Positions 1 through 8,706 of a stretch of 64,000 nt of DNA are shown here, in pieces. A program made the position numbers and the translations under genes. Source of the stretch: Streptomyces shenzhenensis (GTDB lineage: Bacteria > Actinomycetota > Actinomycetes > Streptomycetales > Streptomycetaceae). The notes under the pieces were generated by a model that saw only the letters and a program-made list of their open reading frames with translations, was not told the origin of the DNA and did no database searches. Position 1 is the first letter of the stretch, and each line of letters opens with the position of its first letter. The stretch spans positions 124,001-188,000 of the forward strand of contig NZ_JAJONF010000017.1 of assembly GCF_021462265.1 (NCBI RefSeq). Reading direction: 5' to 3'.

Positions 1-1406
1 TCGCGGGCCCGCTCGACCGCGGTCAGGGCATGCTCGATGCGGTCACCGGCCCGGCGGTTGGTGACGACGACGGCGGTGGCGAAACCGACGAGCGCGCCGA
101 CCAGGGTGTCCACGACCCGCTCGGTGATCAGCCTCCCGGCGTCCTGGGTGCGGGCGAACTCGGTGACGAGCAGGGCCATCGGGGTGACGCAGACACTGCC
201 GAGCCAGTAGTTGCGGCCGATCAGCGCCTCGGCGCCGAAGTTGAAGGCGAGGCAGCACAGCACCAGGGCCGCGGGGTGGAGACGGGCGAGAGGTACCACG
301 GCGGCGAAGACGAGGACGCCGAGGAGGTTGCCGACGACGCGCTGGACGCCCCGGTGCCAGGTGAGGGTGACGTTGGCCTGGTAGAGGGAGGCCGCGGTGA
401 CCAGCGCCCAGTAGGGGCGGCCGACGCCGAGGGCGAGGGACGCGTAGCCGGCCAGGGCGCAGCCGAGCGCGGTGCGGGCGGCGAGGGGGGTGAGCGGGCC
501 GAGCCGCTGCCACAACGGGCGCTGCGGTACGGCGCGTTCGGCGTCGACGCCGAGCAGGTCGTCGTCGGCTCCGGCGACCCGCGGGACCCGTCCGGTGCCG
601 CGCAGGCCACGGGCCCAGCCGCGGAGCAGCCGCGGGTCGGCGTCGGCGGGGGCGGCGAGGGCGACCTCGGCGCGGACGACGAGGTGTTCGAGGGCGCGCC
701 GGGTGCGGTCGGTGCGGGCGCCGGTGGCGAGCAGGCACTGCCAGGCGGCCTGTACGGCGGCGGCCGCGGCGGCGCGGGCCCGGTCGTGGCCGTCGCCGGT
801 GCCGCGGGTGTCGGCGTAGGCGGCGGTGGCGCGCAGGGCGTGGGCGGTGGCCCGGCGTTCGGGGCCGTGCGGGCGCAGCAGCCCGGGGGCCATGCCGACC
901 AGCCAGGCCCAGGCGCCCGCCGCCAGGGCGAGGCCGACGTGGCCGGGGACCTGGCCGAGGGTCTGCGGGGCGAACAGGGCGGCGGAGCCGATGAAGGTGA
1001 GGACCACGTTCCCGGGCGGGCCGACGCGGGTGGCGTCGCAGAGGACCTTCTGCACGGCGGCCATGAGCGCGCCGACGGTGACCAGGACGGCCGCGTTCGT
1101 GGTGAGCGAGGCGGCGGTCAGGGCGAGGGCCAGGCCGCCGGTCATGCCGAGGATCACCCGGGCCAGGGTGCGGGCGCGGGCGGGGTAGGGGCGGTTGTGG
1201 CCGTAGAGGGCGCACAGCGATCCGGCCATCGTGTACATCGCCAGGTCGAGGCGGCCGAGGGCCAGCAGGGCCAGGCTGGGCGGGGCGACCGCGGCGACCA
1301 CGCTGCAGGCGGGCTTGAACCAGATGTCCGAGGGCCGGCCGAGGCGCAGCACACCGGCGAGGGGCAGGCGGCGGGCGGTCGTGGGGGGCGTGCTGCTCAT
1401 ACTCAT
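1..1406 (-). CDS. FUSC family membrane transporter (C-terminus outside window)
   Basis: The reverse frame stays open from the ATG at 1406 (a second in-frame ATG lies at 1400) to the window edge, at least 468 codons. It shows two blocks of hydrophobic helices separated by a long soluble, Arg/Ala-rich segment; the second block (about residues 330 onwards, with a PYWALVTAAS motif and a conserved histidine/arginine stretch after it) is the FUSC (fusaric acid resistance / aromatic acid exporter, YccS-like) pore domain. Family members sit in the inner membrane and are proposed to export aromatic or hydroxylated acids. The gene is transcribed away from an AT-rich spacer containing a palindrome (1418-1437), so it is probably repressed by a local regulator that is not in view. 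The family call is firm; the substrate is unknown. Confidence 0.85.
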   Translation of the reverse strand, partial: MSMSSTPPTTARRLPLAGVLRLGRPSDIWFKPACSVVAAVAPPSLALLALGRLDLAMYTMAGSLCALYGHNRPYPARARTLARVILGMTGGLALALTAASLTTNAAVLVTVGALMAAVQKVLCDATRVGPPGNVVLTFIGSAALFAPQTLGQVPGHVGLALAAGAWAWLVGMAPGLLRPHGPERRATAHALRATAAYADTRGTGDGHDRARAAAAAAVQAAWQCLLATGARTDRTRRALEHLVVRAEVALAAPADADPRLLRGWARGLRGTGRVPRVAGADDDLLGVDAERAVPQRPLWQRLGPLTPLAARTALGCALAGYASLALGVGRPYWALVTAASLYQANVTLTWHRGVQRVVGNLLGVLVFAAVVPLARLHPAALVLCCLAFNFGAEALIGRNYWLGSVCVTPMALLVTEFARTQDAGRLITERVVDTLVGALVGFATAVVVTNRRAGDRIEHALTAVERAR

Positions 1407-1417
1407 CAATTTAGCAT

Positions 1418-1437
1418 GTATTTTACTTGTAAAACAC
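1418..1437. promoter_or_regulatory. AT-rich palindrome upstream of FUSC gene
   Basis: The sequence TTTTACTTGTAAAA (1421-1434) has perfect 6-bp arms, and symmetry extends outward for 8 of 10 pairs. It lies 12-31 bp upstream of the FUSC start in an unusually AT-rich stretch for this genome. The position and size fit a repressor operator (MarR or TetR scale) covering the FUSC promoter. The regulator is not identified. Confidence 0.5.
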
Positions 1438-1565
1438 CATCGAACAGCGCTGGTCACATGCTGTGCTCCGGCGAATGCTCCCCGTGTACGTCCTTGCGCT
1501 CGCGTGCGCGCCGTACGGCCGGGGCATCGCATCCCTCGACACGACGTCGAGCGGGGAGGTGCGCC

Positions 1566-2108
1566 GTGCACGGACCGGCTTCGCCCGGCTGGCTGCTGGT
1601 CGCGCTGTGCGCGGCGACCGGGTCCTACTGCCTGCTGCGGATGCGCAGCAGGGTCGAGGAGCAGCGGCGCGCCGCGGGCGGCGAGGCGCTGATGGGGTTC
1701 GGCATGGCCGTCATGGCGGTGCCCGCGTCGGTGTTCACACCGCCGGGGTGGACGTGGCCGCTGTACGCGGCGGTGTTCGGCGCGGCCGCGTTGCACGCGC
1801 TGTGGAGCGCCCGCAGCGGTCCGCGTCATCTGCACCATCTGGTGGGGGCGGCGGCGATGGTCTACATGGCGGTGGCGATGGCGGCCGCCCCCGGCACCCA
1901 CCACCACGGCGGCGCCGGAGTCCCGCTGGTGACCGGGCCGTTGCTGCTCTACTTCACCGGCTATGTGCTGCTGTCCGGCGCACGGCTGGTCCCGGTCGCG
2001 GTGACCGCCGGGACGGGTGCGCTCCGGTGGGGCGACCGGCCCGAACTGGCGCGCGCGTGCCGGTTGTCGATGGGGATCGGCATGGTGGCGATGCTGCTGG
2101 CGCTGTGA
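1566..2108 (+). CDS. DUF5134 integral membrane protein
   Basis: A 180-aa protein beginning at a GTG. It contains about five hydrophobic helices, with a His-rich loop (GTHHHGG, around residue 105-111) between helices and a short polar N-terminus. Size, helix pattern and the motif GMAVMAVP match the actinobacterial DUF5134 family, whose members are plasma-membrane proteins of unknown function. The His clusters at the membrane surface hint at metal contact, but this is inference. It is followed 95 bp downstream by the M56 peptidase in the same orientation. Confidence 0.75.
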   Translation: MHGPASPGWLLVALCAATGSYCLLRMRSRVEEQRRAAGGEALMGFGMAVMAVPASVFTPPGWTWPLYAAVFGAAALHALWSARSGPRHLHHLVGAAAMVYMAVAMAAAPGTHHHGGAGVPLVTGPLLLYFTGYVLLSGARLVPVAVTAGTGALRWGDRPELARACRLSMGIGMVAMLLAL

Positions 2109-2203
2109 GGACCTGACAGCACAGGCGCCACGGACGTTGCCTGCGTCACTTTGGCGCAACGGGCGGTACCCGCGGGCGGTTCCCCGCTCATAGGGTGCTG
2201 GCC

Positions 2204-3139
2204 ATGATGGTCCCCGTGGCACTGTTGCTGCTAGGCGCCCTGACCGCCGTGGCCGGCCCCCGGTTGCTCGCCCGGGCCGACTGGACGGACCGGGAACCGG
2301 TGGTCACGCTGTGGGTGTGGCAGTGCGTGGTGGCGGCCGTCCTGCTGTGCTGCGCGCTGTCGATGACGCTGAGCGCGGCGGCCGCCTGGCAGGCGGTGCG
2401 GGGGCACGTTTTCGCCACTGCCCCGAGCGGGGTGGTGGAGGCCTACGCGCTCGGTACGACGGGCCCGTGGGCGGCCGTGACCGCGGTGGTTCTCGCCTGC
2501 GCCGGGCTGTGGAGCGGGGCGATGCTGGTGCGGGAGATCGCGCGGGCCAGGTCCAGGCACAGCCGGGAACGGGCCGAACTCCTGGTCCGCGCACCGCTGT
2601 TGCCCGGCGAGGAACCGGCCGACGGCCGGCTCGTCGTCCTTGAGGGGGACCGCCCGGATGCCTGGTGGCTGCCGGGCGCGGCGCCCCGACTCATCGTCAC
2701 CACGGCCGCGTTGCGTCGCCTGAAGGGGCGTCAGCTGGACGCGGTCCTGGCTCATGAGCAGAGCCACGCACAGGCCCGCCACGACTGGCTGCTGCACTGC
2801 TCGGGCGCGCTGGCCGGCGGGTTCCCGCAGATCCCGGTGTTCGCCGCGTTCCGCGACGAGATGCACCGGCTGGTCGAACTGGCCGCCGACGACGTGGCCT
2901 CCCGGCGCCACGGCCGCCTCACCACCGCGCTCGCCCTGGTCGAACTCAACGAGGACCGGGGCGTGTTCGGCCCCGGACCGACGCCGCACGCCCACGTCCC
3001 GCAGCGGGTCCACCGGCTGCTCACCGCCCCGGACCGCCTCCCGGCCCGGCACCGGCTGCGGCTGACCGCGACGGCCGCCCTGGTCCCGGTGATCCCGGTG
3101 CTGGTAGCGCTGGTACCCAGCCTGCGAGCCCTCGGGTGA
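2204..3139 (+). CDS. M56 family membrane metallopeptidase
   Basis: A 311-aa protein with three N-terminal hydrophobic segments (about residues 3-22, 32-62, 88-110), then a cytosolic zinc-protease domain with the HEQSH motif beginning at about H184 (zinc ligands plus catalytic Glu) and a downstream ELAADD segment likely to supply the third ligand, and a C-terminal hydrophobic segment. This is the BlaR1/MecR1-type M56 architecture without the sensor domain. Such genes usually pair with a BlaI/CopY repressor gene; none is adjacent here. Start chosen at ATG 2204 (ATG 2207 and GTG 2195 are alternatives). Substrate unknown. Confidence 0.85.
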   Translation: MMVPVALLLLGALTAVAGPRLLARADWTDREPVVTLWVWQCVVAAVLLCCALSMTLSAAAAWQAVRGHVFATAPSGVVEAYALGTTGPWAAVTAVVLACAGLWSGAMLVREIARARSRHSRERAELLVRAPLLPGEEPADGRLVVLEGDRPDAWWLPGAAPRLIVTTAALRRLKGRQLDAVLAHEQSHAQARHDWLLHCSGALAGGFPQIPVFAAFRDEMHRLVELAADDVASRRHGRLTTALALVELNEDRGVFGPGPTPHAHVPQRVHRLLTAPDRLPARHRLRLTATAALVPVIPVLVALVPSLRALG

Positions 3140-3195
3140 GGCCGCGCCCGGCGGAGGAATTGCTCCGCGGGCAATGATTCGGCAAAGATCACGCC

Positions 3196-3867
3196 ATGCG
3201 CCCCCCGCCCAGCGACCGCCCCGCTCCCCTTCTCGCGACCGCCGTTCTCGCCCTCTCCTCGGCGCTGCTGCTCGCCCTCGTCGCCGGCGAGTGGCCGCCC
3301 CTGGTCGCGGTGGACGAGAACATCGCCGACGCCGCCCACCGCTGGGCCGTGGCGGACCACGGCACCACACAGGTGCTGCGCGTCCTGACGGACTGGGTCT
3401 GGGATCCGCTGACCATGCGCCTGCTGTGCGCGGCGGTCGCGGTGTGGCTGGTGTGGCGGCGCTCGGCGTGGTGGACCGCCCTGTGGCTGGCCCTGACCTG
3501 CTCGCTCGGGACGATCGCCCAGCAGTCCCTGAAGACCGCCGTCGGCCGCCCGCGCCCGGTGTGGCCCGACCCCGTCGACTCCGCCCACTACGCCGCCTTC
3601 CCGTCCGGCCACACCATGACGGCCACGGTGGTCTGCGGTCTGCTGCTGTGGCTGCTGCACCGCCGCGGCACCCGCCGCGCGATATGGCGTACGGCCCTGG
3701 CCGCGGCCGGGGTCTCGGTCGTGGGCGTGGGCCTGACCCGGGTGTGGCTCGGCGTCCACTGGCCCTCGGACGTGCTCGGCGGCTGGCTGCTCGGGGCCCT
3801 GGTGGTGGCGCTGGCGGTGCTGGCGTACGAGTGGGAGCCCGACGGCCGGGGACGGCCTCACCCGTAG
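3196..3867 (+). CDS. PAP2 family membrane phosphatase
   Basis: A 223-aa multi-helix protein carrying all three PAP2 signatures: KTAVGRPRP starting at K113, PSGHTM with the catalytic His near H139, and RVWLGVHWPSD with R182 and H188. This family dephosphorylates lipid phosphates (phosphatidic acid, undecaprenyl-PP or similar) on the outer face of the membrane. Six membrane segments are visible and the catalytic residues are all present. It begins 56 bp after the M56 gene; the short spacer contains an imperfect inverted repeat (ATTGC/GCAAT, 3159-3175). The precise lipid substrate cannot be told from sequence. Confidence 0.9.
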   Translation: MRPPPSDRPAPLLATAVLALSSALLLALVAGEWPPLVAVDENIADAAHRWAVADHGTTQVLRVLTDWVWDPLTMRLLCAAVAVWLVWRRSAWWTALWLALTCSLGTIAQQSLKTAVGRPRPVWPDPVDSAHYAAFPSGHTMTATVVCGLLLWLLHRRGTRRAIWRTALAAAGVSVVGVGLTRVWLGVHWPSDVLGGWLLGALVVALAVLAYEWEPDGRGRPHP

Positions 3868-3904
3868 CCCACGGGCGCACCCGGCCGTCGGTAGAGTCCG
3901 GCAC

Positions 3905-4627
3905 ATGACTGCCGTGCTCTTCGACTTCTCCGGGACCCTCTTTCGCATCGAGTCCGCCGAATCCTGGCTGCGGGCGGTGCTCGCCGAGGCCGGAGCACCG
4001 CTCACCGAAGCCGAGTTGACGCGGACGGCGCAGGCGCTGGAGGCGGCCGGGGCACAGCCCGGCGGAGCCTTCCCGGCCACGCTGCCCGAGGAGCTGTCCG
4101 GCGTGTGGGCGGTGCGCGACGAGAGCGCGGAGCTGCACCGGGCCGCGTACACCGGCCTGTCCCGGCGGGTGGCGCTGCCGGACCCCGCCCTGCACGACGC
4201 GCTGTACGAGCGGCACATGGATCCGCGGGCCTGGACGCCGTACCCGGACGCCGCCCGGGTGCTGCGCGCGCTGCGTGAGCAGGGGATCGGGGTCGGTGTG
4301 GTCAGCAACATCGGCTGGGATCTGCGCCCGGTCTTCCGCGAGCACGGACTCGACGCGTACGTGGACACCTACGTCCTGTCGTACGAACACGGTGTCCAGA
4401 AGCCGGATCCGCGGCTCTTCACGGTCGCGCTGGAGGCTCTCGGGGCCGCGCCCGCGCAGACGCTGATGGTCGGGGACAGCAGGCCCGCCGACGGCGGGGC
4501 GGCGGCGCTCGGCTGCCGGGTGCACTTCGTGAACCACCTGCCGGCGGCCGAACGGCCGGACGCGCTGCTGGCGGTCCTTGACCTGGTGGGCGTGGCACGC
4601 CGACCGGCCACGCCCACCCAGGCCTGA
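3905..4627 (+). CDS. HAD superfamily hydrolase (variant DFSGT motif)
   Basis: A 240-aa Rossmann-type haloacid dehalogenase-like protein. Motif I is DFSGT at residues 7-11, so the nucleophilic Asp (D7) is present but the usual second Asp, the general acid/base of phosphatases, is Ser. Motif II is VSNIGWD, motif III lysine lies in HGVQKPDPR and motif IV is GDSRPADG. A helical cap sits between motifs I and II. The Ser substitution is seen in some actinobacterial HAD clades and in non-phosphatase members; the reaction is therefore uncertain. It follows the PAP2 gene by 37 bp and may be cotranscribed. Confidence 0.85.
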   Translation: MTAVLFDFSGTLFRIESAESWLRAVLAEAGAPLTEAELTRTAQALEAAGAQPGGAFPATLPEELSGVWAVRDESAELHRAAYTGLSRRVALPDPALHDALYERHMDPRAWTPYPDAARVLRALREQGIGVGVVSNIGWDLRPVFREHGLDAYVDTYVLSYEHGVQKPDPRLFTVALEALGAAPAQTLMVGDSRPADGGAAALGCRVHFVNHLPAAERPDALLAVLDLVGVARRPATPTQA

Positions 4628-4724
4628 GCTGCGGTGCCGTCCGCCCGAGACGCTCCCCCGTGTCGCCCCGGACGGACGGCAGCCCTGAACCGGCCCCGCG
4701 CAGGGCGGTGCCGACCGCGTCGAT

Positions 4725-4748
4725 TATAGTTGGCTGGCAGCCAGTCAA
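4725..4748 (+). promoter_or_regulatory. -10 element with TetR-type operator
   Basis: TATAGT (4725-4730) is a good -10 hexamer. It abuts a 19-bp near-perfect palindrome, TTGGCTGGCAGCCAGTCAA (4730-4748; 8 of 9 pairs match), which ends 15 bp before the TetR start codon. Position and form indicate autoregulation by the downstream TetR protein. Confidence 0.7.
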
Positions 4749-4763
4749 CGCAGGAGTTCCAGC

Positions 4764-5465
4764 ATGTCCCCGCGCAGCCCCTCGGTCAATGAAGAATTGC
4801 GCAGGCGTTCGCGCGAGCGACTGCTGCAGGCCGCGGTGGAGCTGGTCGACGAGCACGGCTTTGAGGCGACGACGCTGGGCGCCATCGCGGACCGGGCGGG
4901 ATCGGCGCGCGGACTGGTGTCGTACTACTTCCCCGGCAAACGCCAGCTGGTCCAGTCGGCCGTGCACCGGCTGATGCACCGCACGCTGGAGGAGGCGCTG
5001 GAGCACGAGCCGCGCACCGAGGACGGGCGGGAGCGGCTGGCCCGGGCCATCGACGCGATCCTGGGGCTCGCGCACGACCGGCCGGTACTGATGCGCCAGC
5101 ACATGGCGGGACTGCTCCAGGCCGAGGGCTTCGTGCAGTGCCCCGAACAGCGCCGGCTGGCGGAGCTGCTGGGCGACACCGTCGCCCGGTACGGCTCGCC
5201 CCAGGTCGCGGCCGACTACCCCATGCTGCGCGCCATGCTCATGGGGGCGGTGTACGCGGCGCTGGTGCCTGGGGTGCCGATGCCGATCCCGGCGCTGCGG
5301 GCGGAGCTGTTCGAGCGCTACGGGCTCGACTGGGAGCTGGGCACTCCCCCGGAGTCCGCGCCGGCGACCGAGCCGCAGGACCTGTCCCGGTTCTTCGCGA
5401 CCGGGGACCGGACCGAACCCGGATCCGTGCCGGAGTCCGGACCCGGTCGGCCCGCGGGGGCATGA
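4764..5465 (+). CDS. TetR/AcrR family transcriptional regulator
   Basis: A 233-aa protein with an N-terminal helix-turn-helix (about residues 15-60, ending in the typical RGLVSYYFPGKRQL recognition and connector segment) and a helical ligand-binding domain. The C-terminal 40 residues are Pro/Glu/Asp-rich and probably disordered. An AGGAG ribosome site precedes the ATG and a 19-bp palindrome lies immediately upstream, so it very likely represses its own transcription. The regulated partner could be the HAD/PAP2 genes upstream or the FprA-like reductase downstream; neither is proven. Confidence 0.9.
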   Translation: MSPRSPSVNEELRRRSRERLLQAAVELVDEHGFEATTLGAIADRAGSARGLVSYYFPGKRQLVQSAVHRLMHRTLEEALEHEPRTEDGRERLARAIDAILGLAHDRPVLMRQHMAGLLQAEGFVQCPEQRRLAELLGDTVARYGSPQVAADYPMLRAMLMGAVYAALVPGVPMPIPALRAELFERYGLDWELGTPPESAPATEPQDLSRFFATGDRTEPGSVPESGPGRPAGA

Positions 5466-5485
5466 CGCCGGCCAGGAAGCCCGCG

Positions 5486-5557
5486 TCACGCGCCTGCGCG
5501 TGAGCCGGGTCGCCGACGAGCTGGGTGTCCCCGGTGGCGTCACACGCCTGCGCGTGA
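5486..5557. repeat. Two copies of an 18-bp palindrome in a 382-bp spacer
   Basis: TCACGCGCCTGCGCGTGA (5486-5503) is a perfect inverted repeat with 8-bp arms; a second copy at 5540-5557 differs at one base. The flanks CG...GCCGG are also repeated, so about 25 bp is duplicated with 54-bp spacing. They lie in the gap (5466-5847) between the TetR and FprA-like genes, which otherwise holds no recognisable gene. They could be tandem operators or stacked terminator hairpins for the TetR transcript. Confidence 0.6.
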
Positions 5558-5732
5558 GCCGGAGCGGCCGGCGGGGGCCGCGCCCGGGCACGACCGCACC
5601 CCGTGAACTCTGGACAGCGGCTCCTCGACCCGGTCGGTGAGCACCGTCGGAGCGGCCGGGGACAGCGGGCCGGGCCGTGACGCACGTCCTCGGCGGCGGA
5701 ACGACGCTTCCAGCGCACACACGACGTGACTC

Positions 5733-5738
5733 TATGAT
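5733..5738 (+). promoter_or_regulatory. Candidate -10 element for FprA-like gene
   Basis: TATGAT matches the consensus -10 at five of six bases and stands out in GC-rich DNA. It lies about 110 bp upstream of the GTG at 5848. No convincing -35 is visible at 16-18 bp, so this is a weak call. Confidence 0.35.
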
Positions 5739-5847
5739 CACACCACGCGGCCGCGGACGCACGTCCGCGTCACCCCAGCGGCCCTGTCGAGGCGGCCGGG
5801 CCGGTGGGATGCTGGAGTCACCAGCCCCTCGGGCAAGGAGTTCCGCT

Positions 5848-7191
5848 GTGTTGCGTGTCGCCGTCGTCGGCTCCGGGCCGAGCGGGTGCTACACCGCCCA
5901 GAACCTCGTCCAGCTCGACCCCACGGTCCGCGTGGACGTCCTGGACCGGCTGCCGTGCCCGTACGGGCTGGTGCGCTACGGCGTCGCTCCCGACCACGAG
6001 AAGATCAAGTCGCTGCAGGGAAACCTGCGCACCGTCCTTGAGCACGAGCGGGTGCGGTTCCTCGGCGGGGTCCGGGTCGGGGTCACGGGCGGGGTGCCGG
6101 TGGAGCGGCTGCGGGAGCTGTACCACGCGGTGGTGTACTGCGTGGGCGCCGCCGCCGACCGGCGGCTCGGGATTCCCGGCGAGGAGCTGCCGGGCAGCTG
6201 GTCGGCCACCGAGTTCGTGTCCTGGTACAGCGCGCATCCCGACGCGGTCGACGCCGGGTTCGTGCGCGACGCCCGCTCGGCGGTGGTCATCGGGGTCGGC
6301 AACGTCGCGGTGGACGTGGCGCGGATGCTGGCCCGGGGTGCGGCGGAGCTGAGACCCACCGACATGCCGCAGCAGGCGCTGACCGCGCTGGCGGCGAGCC
6401 GGATAAGAGAGGTCCACGTGATGGGCAGGCGGGGCCCCTCACAGGCCCGGTTCACCACCAAGGAGCTGCGCGAGCTGGCCGGGCTGCCGGAGACCGAAGT
6501 CCGGGTGGAACCGGCCGACCTGGCGCTCGACCCGGCCTGCGCCGACCCGTCCGCGCTGCCCGCCGCCCAGCGCCGCAACGTGGAGGTGCTGCGCGGCTGG
6601 AGCGACGCCGGCGGCCGGGGAGCGGAGCGCAGCATCCGGCTGCGCTTCTTCCTGCGCCCGGTCGAACTGCTCGCCGAGGGCGGACGGGTCGGCGCGGTGC
6701 TCTTCGAGCGCACCGAGCCGGACGGGCGCGGCGGGGTGCGCGGCACCGGGCGGTACGAGACGGTCGAGGCGCAGCTGGTACTGCGGTCGGTCGGCTACCG
6801 CGGAGTGCCGCTGGACGGACTCCCGTTCGACGAGGAGAGCGGCACCGTGCCCCACGAGGCGGGCCGGGTCCTGCACAGCTGCTTCGGCGCACCCGGCGAC
6901 TACGTGGCCGGCTGGATCAAGCGGGGACCGACCGGCGTCATCGGCACCAACCGGCCCGACGCCAAGGAGACGGTGGCCTCCCTGCTGGCGGACGCGCCCG
7001 CGCTGCTGCGCAGGGAGGTGCCCGAGGATCCGGTCGCCGCGCTGCGTTCGGCGGGCATCGAGCCGGTCGAGTGGAGGGGATGGCAGGCGATCGAGCGGGC
7101 CGAGGCGGCGCTCGGCGCCCGGCTCGGCCGGAGCGTGGTCAAGCTGGCCGACTGGAACTCCCTGCTGGCGGCGGCGCGCTCGGGGCCGTAG
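5848..7191 (+). CDS. FAD-dependent ferredoxin-NADP+ reductase, FprA-like
   Basis: A 447-aa cytosolic flavoprotein. The N-terminus has the FAD-binding VVGSGPSGCYTAQ motif (residues 6-18); PCPYGLVRYGVAPDH is diagnostic of the adrenodoxin-reductase/FprA family; GVGNVAVDVARML is the NADPH-binding motif; and GWIKRGPTGVIGTNRPDA near the C-terminus contacts FAD/NADP as in mycobacterial FprA. The protein transfers electrons between NADPH and ferredoxin, typically serving cytochrome P450 or other iron-sulfur partners. The GTG at 5848 is chosen because AAGGAG lies seven bases upstream and the conserved family N-terminus begins there. No ferredoxin or P450 gene is adjacent. Confidence 0.9.
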   Translation: MLRVAVVGSGPSGCYTAQNLVQLDPTVRVDVLDRLPCPYGLVRYGVAPDHEKIKSLQGNLRTVLEHERVRFLGGVRVGVTGGVPVERLRELYHAVVYCVGAAADRRLGIPGEELPGSWSATEFVSWYSAHPDAVDAGFVRDARSAVVIGVGNVAVDVARMLARGAAELRPTDMPQQALTALAASRIREVHVMGRRGPSQARFTTKELRELAGLPETEVRVEPADLALDPACADPSALPAAQRRNVEVLRGWSDAGGRGAERSIRLRFFLRPVELLAEGGRVGAVLFERTEPDGRGGVRGTGRYETVEAQLVLRSVGYRGVPLDGLPFDEESGTVPHEAGRVLHSCFGAPGDYVAGWIKRGPTGVIGTNRPDAKETVASLLADAPALLRREVPEDPVAALRSAGIEPVEWRGWQAIERAEAALGARLGRSVVKLADWNSLLAAARSGP

Positions 7192-7311
7192 CGGAGTCGC
7201 ACGCGATCGGGTGGGCATGACACGTATCGGCAACGAGCCGGAAATCAACAAACTGTTCAAGCCGCTTACCGTCTCGTGCTGTCCGGATGTCGTCCCCGCC
7301 CTGGAGTCCCC

Positions 7312-8664
7312 ATGGCCCCCACCAGCGCCTCCGTCCATCCCGTCGACGAGGTCCCACCCGTACGGCAGTTGGCCGCGTTCGGCCTTCAGCACGTGCTCGC
7401 GATGTACGCGGGCGCGGTCGCCGTGCCGCTGATCGTGGGCGGCGCGATGAAGCTGTCGCCCGCCGACCTGGCGTATCTGATCACCGCCGACCTGCTGGTG
7501 TGCGGCATCGCCACCCTCATCCAGTGCGTCGGCTTCTGGCGCTTCGGCGTCCGCCTGCCGATCATGCAGGGCTGCACGTTCGCCGCGGTCTCGCCGATGG
7601 TCCTCATCGGTACGACGGGCGGCGGACTCCCCGCGATCTACGGCTCGGTGATCGTGGCGGGCCTGGCGATCATGCTGCTCGCGCCCGTCTTCGGCCGGCT
7701 GCTGCGCTTCTTCCCGCCCCTGGTCACCGGCACGGTGATCCTGATCATCGGGGTCTCGCTGCTGCCGGTCGCGGGCAACTGGGCGGCGGGCGGCGCGGGT
7801 GCGAAGGGCTTCGGGGAGCCGAAGAACCTGGCGCTCGCGGCCTTCGTGCTCGCGGTGGTGATCGGCGTGCAGCGGTTCGCGCCGGCCCACCTCGCCCGGA
7901 TCGCGGTCCTGATCGGCATCGCGGTGGGCCTCGCGGTGGCGGTGCCCTTCGGGTTCACCGACTTCGGCGGGGTCGGGGACGCCGACTGGCTGGGCATCAG
8001 CACGCCGTTCCACTTCGGGGCGCCGGCGTTCAAGGCGTCGGCGATCGTCTCCATGCTGGTGGTGGCCCTGGTCACGATGACCGAGACGACCGGTGACCTG
8101 CTCGCGGTCGGCGAGCTGACCGGCCGCGAGGTCGAGCCGCGCTCCCTCGCCGACGGGCTGCGCGCGGACGGCCTCTCGACCGTCCTCGGCGGTGTCTTCA
8201 ACACCTTCCCGTACACGGCCTACGCGCAGAACGTGGGCCTGGTCGGCATGACCCGGGTGCGCAGCCGGTGGGTGGTCGCGGCGGCCGGCGGCATCCTGGT
8301 GCTGCTCGGTCTGCTGCCCAAGCTGGGTGCGGTGGTCGCGGCGATTCCGGCTCCGGTGCTGGGCGGCGCGGGCCTGGTGATGTTCGGCACGGTCGCGGCG
8401 AGCGGCCTGCGCACCCTGGCGGCCGTCGACTTCAGGGGCAACAACAACCTGACGGTGGTGGCCGTCTCGGTGGCGGTCGGCATACTGCCGGTGGGCGTGC
8501 CGACGGTCTACGCGAGGTTCCCTGACTGGTTCCAGACGGTGATGAACAGCGGCATCAGCGCGGGCTGCCTGACCGCGATCGTGCTGAACCTGCTCTTCAA
8601 CCACCTGCCGTCGCGGACCGATCCGGCCCCGGGGACGGTTCCCACCGGAGCCGGATCCGCCTGA
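7312..8664 (+). CDS. NCS2 family uracil/xanthine permease
   Basis: A 450-aa inner-membrane transporter with about 12-14 hydrophobic segments. It has the nucleobase-ascorbate family signature QGCTFAAVSPM and the TETTGDLLAVGELTGREV stretch that carries substrate-binding acidic residues. NCS2 proteins import xanthine, uric acid or uracil with a cation. The ATG at 7312 is preceded by CTGGAG. It converges on, and ends 37 bp from, the reverse-strand SnoaL gene, and the nearby PucR regulator (a family named for purine catabolism control) makes a purine or xanthine role plausible. Confidence 0.9.
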   Translation: MAPTSASVHPVDEVPPVRQLAAFGLQHVLAMYAGAVAVPLIVGGAMKLSPADLAYLITADLLVCGIATLIQCVGFWRFGVRLPIMQGCTFAAVSPMVLIGTTGGGLPAIYGSVIVAGLAIMLLAPVFGRLLRFFPPLVTGTVILIIGVSLLPVAGNWAAGGAGAKGFGEPKNLALAAFVLAVVIGVQRFAPAHLARIAVLIGIAVGLAVAVPFGFTDFGGVGDADWLGISTPFHFGAPAFKASAIVSMLVVALVTMTETTGDLLAVGELTGREVEPRSLADGLRADGLSTVLGGVFNTFPYTAYAQNVGLVGMTRVRSRWVVAAAGGILVLLGLLPKLGAVVAAIPAPVLGGAGLVMFGTVAASGLRTLAAVDFRGNNNLTVVAVSVAVGILPVGVPTVYARFPDWFQTVMNSGISAGCLTAIVLNLLFNHLPSRTDPAPGTVPTGAGSA

Positions 8665-8706
8665 CCGGGGCTTGACGTCAAGGCTTGGCCGGGGCTTGTC
8701 GTCAAG
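8665..8706. terminator. Duplicated palindromic repeat between convergent genes
   Basis: The 18-bp unit CCGGGGCTTGNCGTCAAG occurs twice with a 24-bp period (8665-8682 and 8689-8706). Its core CTTGACGTCAAG is a perfect palindrome in copy one. The second copy covers the stop codon of the reverse gene. The likely role is termination for the converging permease and SnoaL operon transcripts, although no T-tract follows. Confidence 0.45.

Noticed and set aside
30..2108. Long forward frame opposite the FUSC gene running into DUF5134
   Set aside because: The first part is Gly/Ala/Glu-rich antisense of FUSC. Only the last 180 codons, from the GTG at 1566, encode a real membrane protein.
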